DNA of 64,000 nucleotides, from contig NZ_RQHT01000014.1 of NCBI RefSeq assembly GCF_004770905.1, forward strand, positions 744,001 to 808,000. Direction: 5' to 3'. Position 1 is the first letter of the stretch, and each line of letters starts with the position of its first letter. The translations under genes were made by a program, and so were the position numbers. This DNA comes from Leptospira bandrabouensis. Its GTDB lineage: Bacteria; Spirochaetota; Leptospiria; Leptospirales; Leptospiraceae. Below the pieces are notes generated by a model. The model worked only from the letters and a program-made list of their open reading frames with translations. It did no database searches and was not told where the DNA came from. Below, one piece after another: positions 32,446 to 42,496 of this stretch.

Positions 32446-33306
32446 ATGGAACATAATAGCACGATCGTTCGTACTTTAAATAGAAGTTATCCATTCACAA
32501 TGGAAGAAAAATGGGTCTTTGCCAGAAGAAGGCCAAAGTTCATTGGTCATGTGGCCGCTGGGTATTTTTTATCCACACAGAAACAAAAACCATCCAGAAA
32601 AGAAATGGATGTATTAACATTAGCAGAACAAAAAGAGTTTCAAGAGAATGAACACCGCATCCAATACTTTCATTGGAAGGGAGAGAAAGAAACCATCCTT
32701 CTTGTTCATGGTTGGAATGGACATACAGGAAATTTTGCAAGGATTGTTCCTGCGCTTTTGGAAGAAGGATATAATGTCATAGGAATTGATTTACCAGGAC
32801 ATGGATTTTCTACTGGTAGGTATTCTAATATTGTATTATCCGCGAAGATGGTACGTAGGCTCGTACAGGAAATTGGAAATCCAAATTATATCATTACACA
32901 TTCTTTTGGTGGTGCGGTCGCCACCGTAGCACAAGAATTAGGTGTTAATGCAAGTAAGTTAGTTTATATTGCTCCACCTTTACGTTTAGAAATATTACGA
33001 GAAAGTTTTAACCGATACTACCAATTAACTGAAGAAGAAAGTGAAGCGATGCGAGAGGTGTTGGAACGAAAGGTGAAACAACCTCTTAGCAGTTTGGATT
33101 TAGAAAAAGCCGGACCTAAATTTGATAACTCCCTTCTTGTGATTCATGATGAAGATGATTTGGAAATTCCTTTTGCAATGGGATTTGCAGTTTCTAAGGC
33201 CTGGAAAAAATCCAAGTTAGTCCAAACCAAAGGTCTCGGCCACAAAATGATTTTGCGAACCGAGAGTGTCAAAGATGAAATCATTGGTTTTCTAAAAGAA
33301 GGTTAA
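32446..33306 (+). CDS. Alpha/beta-hydrolase (lipase/esterase-like)
   Basis: A 286-aa alpha/beta-hydrolase. Oxyanion HGWNGHTG, nucleophile elbow THSFGGAV (Ser in HSFGG), acid VIHDEDDLEIPF (Asp) and catalytic His GLGHKMIL are in order. The IDLPGHGFSTG strand-loop is typical. No signal peptide; an N-terminal basic segment (RTLNRSYPF, VFARRRPKFIGHV) could touch membranes. Probably a lipid esterase or carboxylesterase, controlled by the TetR protein upstream. Confidence 0.85.
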   Translation: MEHNSTIVRTLNRSYPFTMEEKWVFARRRPKFIGHVAAGYFLSTQKQKPSRKEMDVLTLAEQKEFQENEHRIQYFHWKGEKETILLVHGWNGHTGNFARIVPALLEEGYNVIGIDLPGHGFSTGRYSNIVLSAKMVRRLVQEIGNPNYIITHSFGGAVATVAQELGVNASKLVYIAPPLRLEILRESFNRYYQLTEEESEAMREVLERKVKQPLSSLDLEKAGPKFDNSLLVIHDEDDLEIPFAMGFAVSKAWKKSKLVQTKGLGHKMILRTESVKDEIIGFLKEG

Positions 33307-33323
33307 AACCAAATTTTAATAAT

Positions 33324-33362
33324 AAAAACTAACTTAAAAAAAATATTTAAGTTAGTTTTTAT
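33324..33362. terminator. Bidirectional hairpin terminator
   Basis: A perfect 15-bp stem, AAAAACTAACTTAAA (33324-33338) with TTTAAGTTAGTTTTT (33346-33360), loop of 7. A-run on the left and T-run on the right suit both the hydrolase gene (plus) and the convergent chemoreceptor gene (minus). Confidence 0.8.
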
Positions 33363-33392
33363 AAGAGAAAATGGAAATTCCTAAATTAAGAA

Positions 33393-34958
33393 CTACGTTT
33401 GGCTCATCGATGCCAATTTATTGGCTTCATCTTTTATCATTTCAATATGCTCTTCTAGGTCTTTGGAGGCACGGCTGATTTCATTAACTTCCATTTCAAG
33501 TTGGACGATTCCTTTGGATGCTTCTTTCTGACCAAGTAACTGTTCTTTGGTAGATTCGGAAATTTGTTTGGATAATTCCCGAATTTGTCCAAGTTCTGTT
33601 AGAATGGCTGACAAAGTATTTCTTTGTTCCAAATACAAACGATTCATATCTTGGATTTCGACCAAGGTTTGGTTCAAACGATCAATTTGTGATTTTGCCA
33701 ATTCCCCTGTTTCTTTGGATGCATTTCTTGCGTTGGCTATGATATCTTTGGAACTTTTAACCACTACAGAAATTCGTTTTACGTTGTTTTTGGTAAACTC
33801 AGCCAGTTTACTTACTTCATTTGCCACAACAGCAAAACCTTTTCCGACGTCCCCTGCCCTTGCCGCTTCAATCGATGCATTTAACGCAAGTAAGTTTGTC
33901 TTTTCTCCAATTTCGGCTACGATATTATTGATTTCGTTTACTTGGTCAAAGGATGATTGGATGGATTCCAAATGGCTTGCGGTTTGGTCCGCTACTTCCG
34001 TAACGGACATACTTTCTTTTTTATTGATCTCAGCGATTTCCACAAGTCGTTCACTTTGAACAAGAATTTGGTCTACAGTTTCTTTTAGAATTTCAGTGTC
34101 CGATACCATTCCTTGTACTTTATTGTTTTGTTCTTCGATGGAAGACCCGTTGGATTCAAATGAACTGGAAAGTTCTGATATAACTGCCGTTATTTCTTCT
34201 AAGGAAGCAGCCTGTGATTCTAGTTTTACGGAAGTTTGTGAAACAAAGTTACTAAAGTTTGTAATCGAACTTTCTAATTTTACAGCTGCATTAGCAGAAA
34301 TTTTATTTCTTTCTTTGGTTTGGTCTAAAAGAAGTTCTGCTTCATCCGCTTTGATTTCGGCAAGGGAACTAATTTTTGTTAGGAGCTGCACTAGTAAACT
34401 GACAATATAACCTGCAATCATAATAAAAACAGGTTTAAGAACTTCACCCGCCGTACCCACATAGCCTATTTGCCGAGAAAGTTCTGGATCAACAGAAAGT
34501 TTAATTCCTCCAATGTTTACGGCACAATACAAAGCAATAGCGGAAGTTGTGGCACCTATAAACGAATTAAGCAAAACAAACTTTCGGTCACCTAAAAATC
34601 CAGAATAGATAGCATTAAAAAAGTAAATAAAATAAACTGCCGTATTTGCAAGTGCTGCCTGCGCCTCATTTAAACTAAGGGTGCAGTCCATAATGATGGT
34701 GCCACCTAGGACTAAAGTATCTAATAAAATAAGTGTTTTGTGAAACCAAGTGGGTGGGTTTGATTTTCTTTCTAAAAAATAAGCAACGGCACAATAAAAA
34801 GCCATTGTGCAAGTTCCAATCATATGGATCAAAAACATCTTTGGTTGGAATTCGTCCTTTGCCCCTACCATGGCAAAAAAGAATAAAAGAACCAAACCGA
34901 ATCTGATTCTATTGATGATGATTTTTCCTTGTTTCCAAAGATCTGCGATCGTTAACAC
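33393..34958 (-). CDS. Methyl-accepting chemotaxis protein, multi-helix membrane sensor type
   Basis: A 521-aa chemoreceptor. Six hydrophobic helices in the first 205 residues replace the usual periplasmic sensor; there is no HAMP. A coiled coil (about 210-515) holds the MCP hairpin tip [20 protein letters not shown] followed by [14 protein letters not shown]. It starts at GTG 34958. It is a paralogue of the gene at 46723 (same length, same helix layout, matching phrases such as [19 protein letters not shown] and [19 protein letters not shown]). The signal sensed is unknown, perhaps a membrane or lipid cue. Confidence 0.88.
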   Translation of the reverse strand: MLTIADLWKQGKIIINRIRFGLVLLFFFAMVGAKDEFQPKMFLIHMIGTCTMAFYCAVAYFLERKSNPPTWFHKTLILLDTLVLGGTIIMDCTLSLNEAQAALANTAVYFIYFFNAIYSGFLGDRKFVLLNSFIGATTSAIALYCAVNIGGIKLSVDPELSRQIGYVGTAGEVLKPVFIMIAGYIVSLLVQLLTKISSLAEIKADEAELLLDQTKERNKISANAAVKLESSITNFSNFVSQTSVKLESQAASLEEITAVISELSSSFESNGSSIEEQNNKVQGMVSDTEILKETVDQILVQSERLVEIAEINKKESMSVTEVADQTASHLESIQSSFDQVNEINNIVAEIGEKTNLLALNASIEAARAGDVGKGFAVVANEVSKLAEFTKNNVKRISVVVKSSKDIIANARNASKETGELAKSQIDRLNQTLVEIQDMNRLYLEQRNTLSAILTELGQIRELSKQISESTKEQLLGQKEASKGIVQLEMEVNEISRASKDLEEHIEMIKDEANKLASMSQT

Positions 34959-35252
34959 TAAATACCCTCTATTAGTTGAAATTACTAGAACAGTGATTGG
35001 GTCAATATTTTATTGCTCTTATTCACCGACGGATCAAATTTCATAGAAATGATCCAGTAGTTTCTGTTTTTTTATGGATGCAGGTTTTTTATAAAGAAAT
35101 AGGGTTTTGTCCATTGGTTTTTTTCCTGAAACAGAAAAATTGGAAAGGATCTAGAAAATATTTTTTGTTGCTAAGTCCTTAGTTTTTAGAATCAAAAGCT
35201 AACAGTATTTTGCCGATAGTATTTTAAGATTACGGAGGTTAACGAGGAATTT

Positions 35253-35663
35253 ATGTCTGCTGGTTATTCAGGTAAACCGCTGGTTGAAAAATTAGGAATC
35301 AAAGAACGTATGTTCCTTCACTTTATCAATCTTCCCTCCAAAGACTTCACCAAAACTTGGGGAACTTTTCCCAAAGAAATTCAAATTGTTGACAAACCTA
35401 AAAAAGATTTAGATCTCATTCATTTTTTTACAACTTCCTCCGAAGAATACCGCAAAAAATTGCCTAAACTGATGGGTTTGATCAAACCATCAGGAATGAT
35501 TTGGATTTCTTGGCCCAAAAAAACATCTAAAATCCCTACTGATATGAATGAAAATCTCATTCGGGATTTTGCACTAGAATTAGGTCTTGTAGACATTAAA
35601 GTTTGTGCCGTGGATGAAATTTGGTCAGGATTAAAACTAGTGATCCGAAAAGAGAATCGATAA
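35253..35663 (+). CDS. DUF3052 family protein
   Basis: A 136-aa protein. The opening MSAGYSGKPLVEKLGIKERM and the phrase KKDLDLIHFFTTSSEEYRKKL, PKLMGLIKPSGMIWISWPKK are typical of DUF3052, a small methyltransferase-like fold without the SAM motif. The function is unknown. Upstream, GATTACGGAGGTTAACGAGG contains a GGAGG, but the second GAGG is the closer RBS. It stands alone. Confidence 0.75.
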   Translation: MSAGYSGKPLVEKLGIKERMFLHFINLPSKDFTKTWGTFPKEIQIVDKPKKDLDLIHFFTTSSEEYRKKLPKLMGLIKPSGMIWISWPKKTSKIPTDMNENLIRDFALELGLVDIKVCAVDEIWSGLKLVIRKENR

Positions 35664-35679
35664 ACCTCAATTTATTAGT

Positions 35680-35691
35680 ATTCGTACGAAT
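35680..35691. promoter_or_regulatory. ATTCGTACGAAT palindrome before the Cache chemoreceptor
   Basis: A perfect 12-bp palindrome, followed at once by CGTTCGAA, lies 101 bp before the chosen start of the chemoreceptor gene. It could be a regulator site; nothing else supports this. Confidence 0.3.
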
Positions 35692-35780
35692 CGTTCGAAA
35701 AGTTTCTAATATGTGATTTGACAAATCCAAACTAACCATTATGAAATATGATTCGATTTGTTTTTGTTGGGACTTATATT

Positions 35781-37772
35781 ATGAAATTAAATAGCCTAAA
35801 GACTGTAATTGTAGCACTGAGTGTAACCGTAATTTTGGTGTTAACCATTGGGATCTCCTCTTTCGCTTACATCATAGGCAAATCCTATATTGTGAATGCT
35901 TATATAGGCGAAATGAAAAATGTTGCCAGGATCTCAGCAAGGCAGATTCAGATTTTTTTTGACTACCAATTTTTATTAGCAGAGTTAAATGCCACTAACC
36001 CTGAATTTGCAGAACGATGTATCAAAAAAGATCGTAAATATCTAGATCAGGTTCTCTCCAATATAAGTAAAAAATACGGCATTTATGAAAATGTTTTTGT
36101 ATCCACTGCAGAAGAAAACCCGATGGTTTTTTCCGATGCAACCGGTAAGGCCATTGGATTTCGATGGGGGAACACAGGATTTGATGAAAACATCAAAGCA
36201 GTTCTTAAAGGAAAACCTCTTCTCAGTAAGGTGGCAAAGTCACCGGTCACACAAGAACCTGTAGCTGTTCTAACCATGCCTGTGTTCCAAGGCAAACAAG
36301 TAGTGGCTATCTTTGCCTTTGCGATTTCTTTGAGTCATCTTACCGATGAAGTGGTAAAGGATGTCAAAATTGGAAAAGAAGGTTTTATTGCAATAACAGA
36401 TATGGAAGGCCAAGTCATTGGACATCCAGACAAATCATTAATCCTAAATTTGGACCTCCAAAAACTAGATTGGGGGAAAAAGTTACTCGCTCTAAACTCT
36501 GAAGAACACATGGAATATTTTTTCGGTAAAGAAAAAATAGCTACTGTGTTTGATATTAAACAATACAACATTCGTTTGGCGACGATTGCTTCCAAAGGCG
36601 AGATTATAGCAGTTGTCCATGATATGTTATTAAAAATTGGAATCTTTGCTATTGGTATTTTAGTGATATCGATTTTTGCGCTTTCCAAACTCATCACACA
36701 AAGATTAAAACCTATTTCTGGTCTTAGAGATTTATTTAAAAAAATGTCTTCTGGGGATCTAAGCCAATCTTTAAAAATCATTCATAGTGATGAAATTGGT
36801 GAGTTAAGTGGGGATACAAATTCCTTTTTGGTTAGCCTTCGCAAAATTATTTCCGAGATTCAGTTTATATCACAAGAACTTGCATCCAGTGCCGGAGAAC
36901 TTTCTTCCAGTGCCGATAGTTTTTCCGGCGGTGCTCAAGCAACAGCCGCTTCCACCGAAGAGATGTCAGCTACAGTTGAAGAAATGTCTGCAAGTATGGA
37001 AAACATTACGGGTTCCATTGATATCCAACACAATAATATTTCCCAGTTCCAAGTGAAAATACAAGAATTGGCAAATAGCGTCAAACAAGTAGCAGACGAA
37101 ATCAATCATACCCTAAACCAAATGAAGTCTATCTCCAACCAAGCGAAAGAAGGAGAACAGTCGCTCACTGGTATGAATGATATGATCAGTAACATACTCA
37201 AATCATCTGATGAGATGAAAGCGATCATTGCCATCATCAATGAAATTTCTGACCAAACACAACTTTTGGCTCTCAATGCAGCAATTGAAGCGGCTCGTGC
37301 GGGTGACGCGGGAAGAGGATTTGCTGTAGTTGCCGAAGAAATTTCTAAACTATCCATTCGGACAGCTTCTTCAATCAAATCCATTTCTGAGATGATTGGC
37401 AATAACGCAAAAGAATTAGATGGAGGTGCCAAAAGCATCCAATCCTCAACATCTCTCATCCAAGAAATCATTAAAAATATCAATGGTGTTTCGCAGGCGA
37501 TGGATTCTCTTTATACGATTATGGGTTCCCAAGCGGAAATCAATCGGTCGGTACTTGAGAATTCTGGGGTGGTCAAAGGGGAATCCGACCAAATCAAAGT
37601 GGCCGCGGACGAACAAAGAGGAGCGGTTCGGGAGATTACCGATGTCATCACCCAGATCAATGAACATACCATCAACACAGCCGCAGGGGCAGAAGAAATG
37701 TCCTCCTCTGCCAAAAATCTTTCTAATACGGCAGATAAGCTAAAGGGAATCTGCGACCAATTCCAATTATAA
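35781..37772 (+). CDS. Methyl-accepting chemotaxis protein with Cache sensor
   Basis: A 663-aa chemoreceptor from ATG 35781 (11 residues shorter than the ATG at 35748, and a better membrane start: [20 protein letters not shown]). Periplasmic dCache-type domain (about 35-270, with [20 protein letters not shown] and [19 protein letters not shown]), a second helix ([19 protein letters not shown]), HAMP (about 300-355), and the MCP cytoplasmic coil with hairpin tip [20 protein letters not shown]. Likely senses small amino acids or organic acids. Confidence 0.9.
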   Translation: MKLNSLKTVIVALSVTVILVLTIGISSFAYIIGKSYIVNAYIGEMKNVARISARQIQIFFDYQFLLAELNATNPEFAERCIKKDRKYLDQVLSNISKKYGIYENVFVSTAEENPMVFSDATGKAIGFRWGNTGFDENIKAVLKGKPLLSKVAKSPVTQEPVAVLTMPVFQGKQVVAIFAFAISLSHLTDEVVKDVKIGKEGFIAITDMEGQVIGHPDKSLILNLDLQKLDWGKKLLALNSEEHMEYFFGKEKIATVFDIKQYNIRLATIASKGEIIAVVHDMLLKIGIFAIGILVISIFALSKLITQRLKPISGLRDLFKKMSSGDLSQSLKIIHSDEIGELSGDTNSFLVSLRKIISEIQFISQELASSAGELSSSADSFSGGAQATAASTEEMSATVEEMSASMENITGSIDIQHNNISQFQVKIQELANSVKQVADEINHTLNQMKSISNQAKEGEQSLTGMNDMISNILKSSDEMKAIIAIINEISDQTQLLALNAAIEAARAGDAGRGFAVVAEEISKLSIRTASSIKSISEMIGNNAKELDGGAKSIQSSTSLIQEIIKNINGVSQAMDSLYTIMGSQAEINRSVLENSGVVKGESDQIKVAADEQRGAVREITDVITQINEHTINTAAGAEEMSSSAKNLSNTADKLKGICDQFQL

Positions 37773-37795
37773 CCTTTAGTTCTTAGTTGTCTTAA

Positions 37796-37888
37796 GCGGA
37801 AGGGATCGCAGCGGAAATCCTTTCGCCTAAGCGAAAGATTGAAGCGTAGAGCCCGGTCCGCACGAAAGGGCGGATCCGCCCCCCCAAT
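37796..37888. repeat. Family A structured repeat, copy 2 (inverted)
   Basis: The reverse complement begins ATTGGGGGGG-GCGGA, then a hairpin TCCGC/GCGGA with loop CCTTTCGT, then CCGGGCTCTACGCTTCAATC, a short spacer, and GGATTTCCGCTGCGATCC. The conserved blocks equal copy 1 (5422-5507), but the hairpin differs. It begins 24 bp after the chemoreceptor stop codon. Confidence 0.65.
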
Positions 37889-38034
37889 CTTTTATAGAAT
37901 CCTCTAAACAAACCAAATGGATTCACAAATTGGCTCGTATCCATTCGTGATGAACTTGTAATAATCCTTAGTTCTATTGTGACAAACCTTGTTTTTGTTA
38001 AAAAAAAAGTACAAAAAGCACGCACCAAGGTCCC

Positions 38035-38063
38035 CTGTAACCAAATCGTAACAATTCCGTCAT
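38035..38063 (+). promoter_or_regulatory. Putative Pho box (three 7-mers at 11-bp period) upstream of the porin gene
   Basis: CTGTAAC (38035-38041), TCGTAAC (38046-38052) and CCGTCAT (38057-38063), each 11 bp from the next with 4-bp gaps CAAA and AATT. Same layout as the site at 3037-3065. It lies 105 bp before the phosphate-porin-like gene, and several further GTAA(C/T) words follow (38092, 38133, 38155). Confidence 0.6.
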
Positions 38064-38167
38064 CCAATCCCAACAGTACTTCAATACGTTTGTAACTAGA
38101 CTGAAACATTGAATCGGATGCGTTTCATCCGTTTGTAATAAATCCAAATCAGTCGTAACCAAAACGA

Positions 38168-39868
38168 ATGAAGACTATCTCAAAAGCAATTTTGGCCCTC
38201 CTACTCTTTGTTAAGGCTGTTTCTGCAGAACCAGAACCTTCCCAAACCAAAGAAGTGGGTCAGGTGGGATCAAACCCAGCGGAAGCCAAAGAACATAAAA
38301 AAGATTCAAAAGAACCACAAACGAAAGTATACCGAGATCTTTATGAAGATACAGAATCGGGTCAAATTTTTACAAAACCTGGTGCCAACCGAGTGAAGGT
38401 GGAGTACAACCGTCCCCTTTCCGGAAATACAACCACTCTTCCTGATGCCTTTGCCCATAGACCCGATGATACTGCCAAAGAAAAATTAACGATTACAGGT
38501 CGGATGCAATTTCGCGGAGTTTCTGGATCGCAAGACTCGCTTTTTAATAACGGACATCGCGATTTTAATACTGTGGATTGGAACTTCCGAAGGTTACGAT
38601 TGGGGGCTCAATATGAAAACGATTGGTGGGGTGCAAACATCCAACTTCGTTTAGAAAACATGTTAAACAGGCCCGATGTGGTTCAAACCACGAGCACATT
38701 AAATTATTTGAATGCAAATGGAAAACCAGCTACCACTAGTTATGTGACAAATACTAGATTGAAAGACAATCGGGGTTACATTCATGAAGCCTTTGCTTAT
38801 GCTAAAATTCCTTATGGTGGTTTGCGATTTGTGTTTGGACAATTACCAACACAATTTAGTAGAGAGTATTTACAATCGTCTGCCAATTTTGTGACATTAG
38901 AACGCAGTATGATTGTGAATGCGATTCCTCAGTTTGATAACGGTGTGATGCTCCAAGCCACCCCACTAAAAGAAATTGATCATAAATGGGAAAGATACCT
39001 ACAACTATCGCTGATGGTTGGTAATGGAAAAGGTGGTGGAGGAGATTACGGAACAGGAAGAAGACAAGATCTAACTACCGCCAATCGATACGGAGCTGTG
39101 AACACTTCCCCTATTTACTATGCGCGGGCACAAGTGAATGTGTTTGGCGGACTCAAACGGGAGTCTGATGGAAAGATGGTGAATTGGCAAGAAGGAGAAG
39201 AAATTTTCCAACGTGAATTAAAATGGTCTGTGGGTGCAGGTTACGTACAAACACAGAATTTAATCACACCTGCTCTTTATGTTCCCGAATACACACCAGG
39301 AACCACAAGTGGAATCCAATTGTTAACAGCACAAGGTTCCAACCCGGATCGTGGAAGTTTAGATGCGAATGGATATCCTAATTTTTTAGTTCAAAACTCT
39401 GTGCCTACAATGGGCCGACCGAAGATGGGACTCATTGGACATACCTACGATAGCACTTTCACTTATAAAGGTTTTTATCTATCGGGCGCCTATACTAAAT
39501 TTGGTGGTGCCGCTTCCAATGATTTATTTGGATATCATGGAACGATTGGTTACAATATTCCCATTTTTGATAAATACTACATCATGCCAGTTTTGAAATA
39601 CGAATTCATCCAAGGTGATTTTAACCGAAATGGAAGGATCGATCCAACCGACTCGTTACGAGTGTATTGGGCTGGTTTGAATTTGTTCGGGGACAAACAT
39701 CATTTTAAAGCCCAACTGTATTACCAAGTTCTAGGCAATCAGTTTGATGTGAATCCGAACACTGGAAATGCAATGCCAATTGATGACAGAAGAGTTTACC
39801 TACAATTACAGGCAAACTTTTGGACCGGAGTTGTTTCTCCTGAAGCTTACAGTTATAGACCAAACTAA
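38168..39868 (+). CDS. OprP/OprO-like phosphate-selective porin
   Basis: An outer-membrane beta-barrel. Signal peptide MKTISKAILALLLFVKAVSA. A charged, Lys/Glu-rich stretch (about 25-60) precedes the barrel. The barrel start LTITGRMQFRGVSGSQDSLF, then FNTVDWNFRRLRLGAQYEND and the FGQLPTQFSREYLQSS region match porin O/P (PF07396). It ends with YLQLQANFWTGV and lacks the usual C-terminal Phe (ends SYRPN). A Pho box upstream supports phosphate control. Co-transcribed with a lipoprotein 13 bp downstream. Confidence 0.8.
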   Translation: MKTISKAILALLLFVKAVSAEPEPSQTKEVGQVGSNPAEAKEHKKDSKEPQTKVYRDLYEDTESGQIFTKPGANRVKVEYNRPLSGNTTTLPDAFAHRPDDTAKEKLTITGRMQFRGVSGSQDSLFNNGHRDFNTVDWNFRRLRLGAQYENDWWGANIQLRLENMLNRPDVVQTTSTLNYLNANGKPATTSYVTNTRLKDNRGYIHEAFAYAKIPYGGLRFVFGQLPTQFSREYLQSSANFVTLERSMIVNAIPQFDNGVMLQATPLKEIDHKWERYLQLSLMVGNGKGGGGDYGTGRRQDLTTANRYGAVNTSPIYYARAQVNVFGGLKRESDGKMVNWQEGEEIFQRELKWSVGAGYVQTQNLITPALYVPEYTPGTTSGIQLLTAQGSNPDRGSLDANGYPNFLVQNSVPTMGRPKMGLIGHTYDSTFTYKGFYLSGAYTKFGGAASNDLFGYHGTIGYNIPIFDKYYIMPVLKYEFIQGDFNRNGRIDPTDSLRVYWAGLNLFGDKHHFKAQLYYQVLGNQFDVNPNTGNAMPIDDRRVYLQLQANFWTGVVSPEAYSYRPN

Positions 39869-39880
39869 GAGGACCTTTAT

Positions 39881-40354
39881 ATGAAATTAAATCAAATGAA
39901 TCGATTGTTGTTTATGGTCTTTGTTTTGTTTTTACTTGGCAATTGCCAATCCAAAGAACAAAACCGGGATGAAATTTCCTCACTTGTGATTCACAATTTA
40001 TTAAACAATGTGCCGGATCGAAATAAATCTTTAGTGGTAATGGAAGTGGCCGATCTGGGTGGCTCTTATACTGGTACTTGTTATGATACGTTCCAACTGA
40101 ATGGAGGAAATATTGGTTCCACTGCTTACTTCAACACTCCTCCTGGTGGTGCTGGTGGAACCCTAAACACGGAAGTAAAAAAGTATGCTGTATCAACTTC
40201 CTCTTGTTCCGATTTAGGATTTGCCAGTGGCACCAATTTTGGTTCTACATCACAAAGACCAAATCCAAATGATTTGTTTACGTTTAAAATGTTTACTTGT
40301 GATCCGAATAACAACCCTTGTGCGAAATCCGCGATCAAAGCTGCAGGATTTTAA
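39881..40354 (+). CDS. Small lipoprotein downstream of the porin
   Basis: A 157-aa lipoprotein. The signal is MNRLLFMVFVLFLLGNCQSK, with Cys in a LGNC lipobox (ATG 39881 or internal 39896). The mature part is Gly/Asn/Thr-rich, with Cys pairs (GTCYDTF, SSCSD, FTCDPNNNPCAKS). It lies 13 bp after the porin gene, so it probably shares the Pho-box promoter and the porin's function. The family is not recognised. Confidence 0.65.
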   Translation: MKLNQMNRLLFMVFVLFLLGNCQSKEQNRDEISSLVIHNLLNNVPDRNKSLVVMEVADLGGSYTGTCYDTFQLNGGNIGSTAYFNTPPGGAGGTLNTEVKKYAVSTSSCSDLGFASGTNFGSTSQRPNPNDLFTFKMFTCDPNNNPCAKSAIKAAGF

Positions 40355-40395
40355 ACAAAACTTATCGAATCTCTAAAACTAACATCAAGTTTCTT

Positions 40396-40435
40396 TTCAC
40401 AAAAGGATAAAATCACTATCCTTTTGTGAATTTTG
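40396..40435 (+). terminator. Hairpin terminator of the porin operon
   Basis: A perfect 14-bp stem TTCACAAAAGGATA (40396-40409) with TATCCTTTTGTGAA (40417-40430), loop of 7, then TTTTG. A classic rho-independent shape. Confidence 0.75.
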
Positions 40436-40629
40436 TAAGGATCTTAACTTCATTTCGAATTTGTTCAATATGGAAAAGAAGTTAGTGTTCAGAAATTACT
40501 TAGCTCTCACTTTCCTTCCCCTCAAAAAAAGATAGAATTGGAACTTCCATAAAAGAAGATTACCTCTTACAAACGTACAAAATTTCAATGTGCGTTCTTT
40601 ATTGGATCTATTTAATTCTATAGGAATGA

Positions 40630-41529
40630 ATGAGAATGAATTATAATAACGACTACCAAATCGTTTTAGGCCTTGTATTAGCACTTATGATCTTCGGGGT
40701 TGCTTTGGAACTTAGGTTCATTGCTTTTAAAGCAGTGTTACAACGTCCGATCTCTGCCTTGGCTGGCCTCATTGGACAAACCGTATTTTTACCTTGGATC
40801 ACTCTACTGATTACACTCCTACTCGATTTGCCCGCAGGGATAGAGCTAGGTATGTTGTTAGTGGCAGCAAGTCCTGGAGGAAATTTATCCAATATCATCA
40901 CACATTTGGCTCGTGGAAATACAGCACTTTCAGTGAGTATGACTGCTGTTTCCAGTGCATTCGCCATTATAACTTTACCACTTAACTTTACGATTACGGC
41001 AAATTTGAATCCTGTTACACAGGCCCTGATCTCTGGAACAGGAGAACTTCATATCGATAGTATCGCTATCATCAAAGGATTATTGATTTTACTTTTGTTT
41101 CCATTAACTCTTGGAATGTTAATTGGAAATTATGCGACGGGAACCGCTCATAAAATCACTCCCTTTTTCAAAAGGGTTTCTTCCTTTGCTTTTCTTGTGT
41201 TTATCCTTGTGGCTGTTGGGGGAAACTGGAAAGTGTTTTTAGACAATATGGGATTTATTTTTCTAATTGTTGTCTTCCATAATTTGGTAGCCCTAACCAT
41301 TGGAAATCTAATCGCTAGAGTATTTCGACAAGACCCTTATAACCGTCGTGCGATTACGATTGAAGTAGGAATGCAAAACTCAGGTCTTGCTCTGGGACTT
41401 ATATTAACACAATTCCAAGCAGAACCAAACATGGCTTTGGTAGCCGCATTCTGGGGAATTTGGCATATTGTTTCGGGACTTTTGTTAGTATTGTATTGGC
41501 GAAAGTTTTCACCTATTGAAGGAAAATAG
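40630..41529 (+). CDS. Bile acid:sodium symporter family transporter (first copy)
   Basis: A 299-aa inner-membrane transporter with about ten hydrophobic helices of the BASS family. Conserved regions: LLVAASPGGNLSNIITHLAR (discontinuous helix 4, sodium-site SPGG) and ITIEVGMQNSGLALGLILTQ (helix 9 with EVGMQNSGLA). ATG 40630 or 40636. It takes up steroids, bile acids or other organic anions in relatives. First of four plus-strand genes of a lipid/steroid-like cluster; a second BASS gene lies at 53959. Confidence 0.85.
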   Translation: MRMNYNNDYQIVLGLVLALMIFGVALELRFIAFKAVLQRPISALAGLIGQTVFLPWITLLITLLLDLPAGIELGMLLVAASPGGNLSNIITHLARGNTALSVSMTAVSSAFAIITLPLNFTITANLNPVTQALISGTGELHIDSIAIIKGLLILLLFPLTLGMLIGNYATGTAHKITPFFKRVSSFAFLVFILVAVGGNWKVFLDNMGFIFLIVVFHNLVALTIGNLIARVFRQDPYNRRAITIEVGMQNSGLALGLILTQFQAEPNMALVAAFWGIWHIVSGLLLVLYWRKFSPIEGK

Positions 41530-41530
41530 C

Positions 41531-42496
41531 TTGAGAGTATTGATTACAGGAGGTGCCGGATACATCGGTACCTCGCTCATCCAACATATATCTAAATCCT
41601 TTCCAAATTGGAAAATTTTTTCAACAGATATAAAACCTTTTAATGGTTTAGAAAATTTTTCCAATGTCGAATTTCAAATTTTAGACATCACGAAGAAAGA
41701 AGAAGTGATTTCACTGATTCAAAAATGGAAACCTAATTCTATAGTGCATTTGGCTTCCATTTTAAATCCACCACCAGGAATGAGTGAAGAAATCCAACAT
41801 AAAATTGATGTGGAAGGCACAAAGAATGTGTTAGATGGTGCTGTCCTTTCTCAAACCGAACAAGTTATCATTACCAGTTCCGGGGCCGCTTATGGATATC
41901 ATAAAGACAATAGAGATTGGATCGAGGAAACAGATCCTATTCGGGGACATTCTGCTTTTGTTTATTCTAGGCATAAAAAGGAAGTAGAAGAACTTCTTGT
42001 GAGTTACCGCACCCAACATCCTGAATTAAAACAACTAATCTTAAGACCCGGAACCATCTTAGGAGCTACCGTCAATAACCTAATTACCGATATGTTTCGA
42101 AAACCATTTGTTATGGGTGTTTTCGGACATCTAAGTCCTTTTGTTTTTATTTGGGATGAAGATGTCATTCAAATCATCATCAAAGGTATATTGGAAAAAA
42201 AAGAAGGACAGTTCAATCTTGCTGGAGATGGGGCTATGACTCTAAAGGAAATTAGTTCTATGATTAAAAAACCTTATTTGCCAATTCCTGCGTTTTTATT
42301 ACAGTCGGTGCTTTTTATTCTGCGAATGTTCCGCCTAACACAATACGGTCCTGATCAAATTGATTTTTTAAGATATAGACCTGTTTTATCCAATAAAAAA
42401 CTAAAAACAGAATTTGGATACACACCCAAATTCACATCCAAAGAAACATTCATTCAATATTTAAAAGCCAAAGGAGTTCCTTACCATGAACGTTAA
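41531..42496 (+). CDS. NAD-dependent epimerase/3-beta-HSD-like dehydrogenase (first copy)
   Basis: A 321-aa extended-SDR protein: ITGGAGYIGTSLIQHI (NAD site), VHLASILNPP, ITSSGAAYGYHKDN, and SxxYxxxK-like HSAFVYSRHKKEVEE. I chose TTG 41531 because AAGGA (41519-41523) is 7 bp ahead; the TTG at 41516 is too close to that RBS. It starts 1 bp after the transporter stop. A sugar epimerase or a 3-beta-hydroxysteroid dehydrogenase are the two options; the neighbours favour the second. Confidence 0.8.
   Translation: MRVLITGGAGYIGTSLIQHISKSFPNWKIFSTDIKPFNGLENFSNVEFQILDITKKEEVISLIQKWKPNSIVHLASILNPPPGMSEEIQHKIDVEGTKNVLDGAVLSQTEQVIITSSGAAYGYHKDNRDWIEETDPIRGHSAFVYSRHKKEVEELLVSYRTQHPELKQLILRPGTILGATVNNLITDMFRKPFVMGVFGHLSPFVFIWDEDVIQIIIKGILEKKEGQFNLAGDGAMTLKEISSMIKKPYLPIPAFLLQSVLFILRMFRLTQYGPDQIDFLRYRPVLSNKKLKTEFGYTPKFTSKETFIQYLKAKGVPYHER

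Noticed and set aside
37792..38109. Minus-strand 105-aa frame
   Set aside because: It covers the family A repeat and the Pho box region, with no RBS or homology pattern.
40618..40640. GAATGAATGAGAATGAATT before the first BASS gene as a second TetR operator
   Set aside because: The halves are direct, not inverted, and overlap the RBS and start codons, so the likeness to the 56976 palindrome is superficial.
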